A stretch of 6,740 nucleotides of DNA, from NCBI GenBank assembly GCA_964560325.1, contig CAZLLV010000016.1, positions 1-6,740 on the forward strand, given 5' to 3'. Position 1 is the stretch's first letter. Each line of letters begins with the position of its first letter. This document shows, in pieces, positions 5,916 to 6,740 of the stretch. The stretch is from CAZLLV01 sp964560325. GTDB lineage: Bacteria > Acidobacteriota > Thermoanaerobaculia > Multivoradales > DATKCC01. The notes beneath the pieces are model-generated. The model made no database searches and was not told the DNA's origin. It saw only the letters and a program-made list of their open reading frames with translations. The position numbers were made by a program, and so were the translations under genes.

Positions 5916-6332
5916 TCACTCTCGGGAATCGTCGGGGTATTCGACGAGCTGCAGCTGCGGGATGCGGGCGAAATGGGCCGTGTTGTTCGTCACCAGGGGC
6001 ATCTCGTGGGCCAGGGCGGTGGCCGCGATCCAGAGATCGTTGGTTCCGATGAGCATCCCGTTGCGGGAAAGATGGCGGTATAGCTCGCCGTACCGCCAGG
6101 AAACGTCGGCAGAGGACTGGAGGACTTCGAAGGGCCGCAGGAACCGTTCCCACCTCGCTCGCTCGCCGAGGCTCGTCCCGGCGGCCAGCTCACCAGCCAC
6201 CGTGAAGGTCAGGTAAAGCGCCGAGCTCTCTTCTCCCGCCAGCAGGCCGTGGGCTGGGCCAGGCTCCCCGCGGCGAGCTTCCCGTTCGAGATCGATCAGG
6301 TACGTCGTCTCCAGGATCAGCGATCGGCCCAC
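5916..6332 (-). CDS. vapC: VapC-family PIN-domain ribonuclease toxin
   Basis: This 138-residue protein has the PIN fold that cleaves RNA with a Mg2+-bound acidic cluster. Visible landmarks are LILETTYLIDLER (5-17), TVAGEL with Glu48, GTNDLWIAATAL with Asp99 (96-107), and LVTNNTAHFARI (113-124), the usual closing strand. The first acidic residue, normally Asp in 'LDTN/LDTS', is Glu8 here, and the last site carries Asn instead of Asp, which occurs in the FitB/VapC group. It starts with GTG at 6332 and overlaps vapB by 16 bp, the usual antitoxin-first order with coupled translation. In a VapBC pair the toxin is silenced by VapB and freed when the antitoxin is degraded. The RNA target cannot be predicted. 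The Glu8 change may weaken activity. Confidence 0.9.
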   Translation of the reverse strand: MGRSLILETTYLIDLEREARRGEPGPAHGLLAGEESSALYLTFTVAGELAAGTSLGERARWERFLRPFEVLQSSADVSWRYGELYRHLSRNGMLIGTNDLWIAATALAHEMPLVTNNTAHFARIPQLQLVEYPDDSRE

Positions 6333-6565
6333 TTGTTCTCCGGCGGCTGGTCGTCACGCTTCAGGCGCTCGATCCTGGCGAGCTCGTTCTCATCGAAGAA
6401 CGGGCCCTTCTCCCGATATATCCTCGCGAGCTCCCTGGCGGTGATCGTCTCCTCCGGCCAGCGGGCACGCAGCACCACCTCGCTGAACGACTCTCCCTCG
6501 TAGCGCCGGGCACGTTTCAGCTTCTCGTAGGCCTCGATCCGGACGGAGACGGTCTTGGTCGGCAT
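6317..6565 (-). CDS. vapB: VapB-family antitoxin
   Basis: This 82-residue protein starts MPTKTVSVRIEAYEKLKRAR, a short beta strand and helix of the kind that forms a DNA-binding antitoxin N-terminus, followed by GESFSEVVLR, the 'SFSEVI' motif common in VapB partners of PIN toxins. The charged tail (IYREKGPFFDENELARIERLKR) would wrap the toxin. The gene overlaps vapC by 16 bp. The frame is open to a GTG at 6580, but the ATG at 6565 matches the family N-terminus and fits the -10 hexamer placed six bases upstream. VapB and VapC together normally bind and repress their own promoter. Confidence 0.88.
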   Translation of the reverse strand: MPTKTVSVRIEAYEKLKRARRYEGESFSEVVLRARWPEETITARELARIYREKGPFFDENELARIERLKRDDQPPENKWADR

Positions 6566-6571
6566 GCACAG

Positions 6572-6577
6572 ATTGTA
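6572..6577 (-). promoter_or_regulatory. Possible -10 box of vapBC (leaderless)
   Basis: TACAAT on the minus strand is one mismatch from TATAAT. It ends six bases before the vapB ATG, so transcription would begin at or next to the start codon. No Shine-Dalgarno and no good -35 are seen. Confidence 0.4.
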
Positions 6578-6617
6578 CACGAGACACAGGAGCTATGCGC
6601 ACCGGGATGACCGCGCG

Positions 6618-6740
6618 ATGGCGACCCTCGGCACGATGCAACCGACGAGCGAGTTCGGCGCGCTCTTCCAGTACTCGAATCCCATGGCCGCCGCGGCCGG
6701 CTTCCTCGGCGGACACGTGCTCTTCCCGGAGGCCGCGCTC
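6618..6740 (+). pseudogene. Serine hydrolase (class C beta-lactamase family) fragment, 5'-truncated, runs off the right edge
   Basis: The 41 codons from the ATG at 6618 read MATLGTMQPTSEFGALFQYS and then NPMAAAAGFLGGHVLFPEAA. FQYSN is the Y-x-N motif of class C beta-lactamase-type serine hydrolases, which normally lies around 90 residues after the catalytic S-x-x-K, and QYSNxMAAAAG..GGHVL is typical of one branch of that family. The space upstream is taken by the vapBC promoter and antitoxin, so the N-terminal half with the nucleophile serine is absent. The frame stays open upstream to about 6573 but with no recognisable sequence. The gene is probably a remnant cut by a rearrangement that brought vapBC. 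The 3' end lies outside the window. Family likely; pseudogene status inferred from the missing 5' part. Confidence 0.62.

Noticed and set aside
6588..6597. AGGAG followed by ATG as the start of a plus-strand gene
   Set aside because: The spacing is only 2 nt and the frame from this ATG is not the one that encodes the serine hydrolase sequence.

Overview
The window is GC-rich DNA from an unidentified bacterium. Codon use, the VapBC and AAA ATPase families present, and the absence of clear Shine-Dalgarno sites before two operons would suit an Acidobacteriota-like or similar soil or sediment lineage, but this is a guess. Nothing in the window fixes the taxonomy.

Left part (about 1-1910) looks like a genomic scrapyard or island edge. 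It opens with the 3' end of an XRE-type HTH antitoxin-like gene (2-217, +), followed by a short SymE-like toxin gene (258-446, +). Next comes the broken remnant of an AAA-family ATPase on the minus strand (600-1471). Its pieces lie in three reading frames, its P-loop region is gone, and a piece of its C-terminal winged-helix segment appears to have been inverted. Immediately upstream of it, on the same strand, is a 30-nt fragment that matches the anticodon-to-T-loop part of a tRNA-Glu(CTC). This is the usual core of an integrase attachment site. By eye, the stretch from about 600 to 1740 is less GC-rich than the rest of the window.

Central part (1911-5745, minus strand) is one tightly overlapping three-gene operon, read right to left. 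First is an asparagine-synthetase-like ATP-dependent amidoligase with no glutaminase cysteine. Second is a radical SAM protein of the COG1244/RaSEA-like type. Third is an FAD-dependent oxidoreductase of the flavin-dependent-halogenase superfamily with a degenerate halogenase signature. Both gene junctions overlap (ATGA between genes 1 and 2; 16 bp or GTGA between genes 2 and 3), so the proteins are probably made together and act in one pathway. The chemistry implied is ATP-driven amide formation, radical chemistry and flavin oxidation, which suggests a small specialised-metabolite or modification pathway I do not recognise. This is the best candidate for an undescribed system.

Right part (5746-6740) holds a tandem-repeat intergenic region, a complete VapBC toxin-antitoxin pair on the minus strand (vapB 6317-6565, vapC 5916-6332), and the start of a plus-strand open frame. 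That frame begins in the middle of a serine hydrolase (class C beta-lactamase family), so the gene looks 5'-truncated next to the VapBC module. Both the vapBC and the central operon have a -10-like hexamer only 6-8 nt before the ATG, suggesting leaderless or near-leaderless transcripts.
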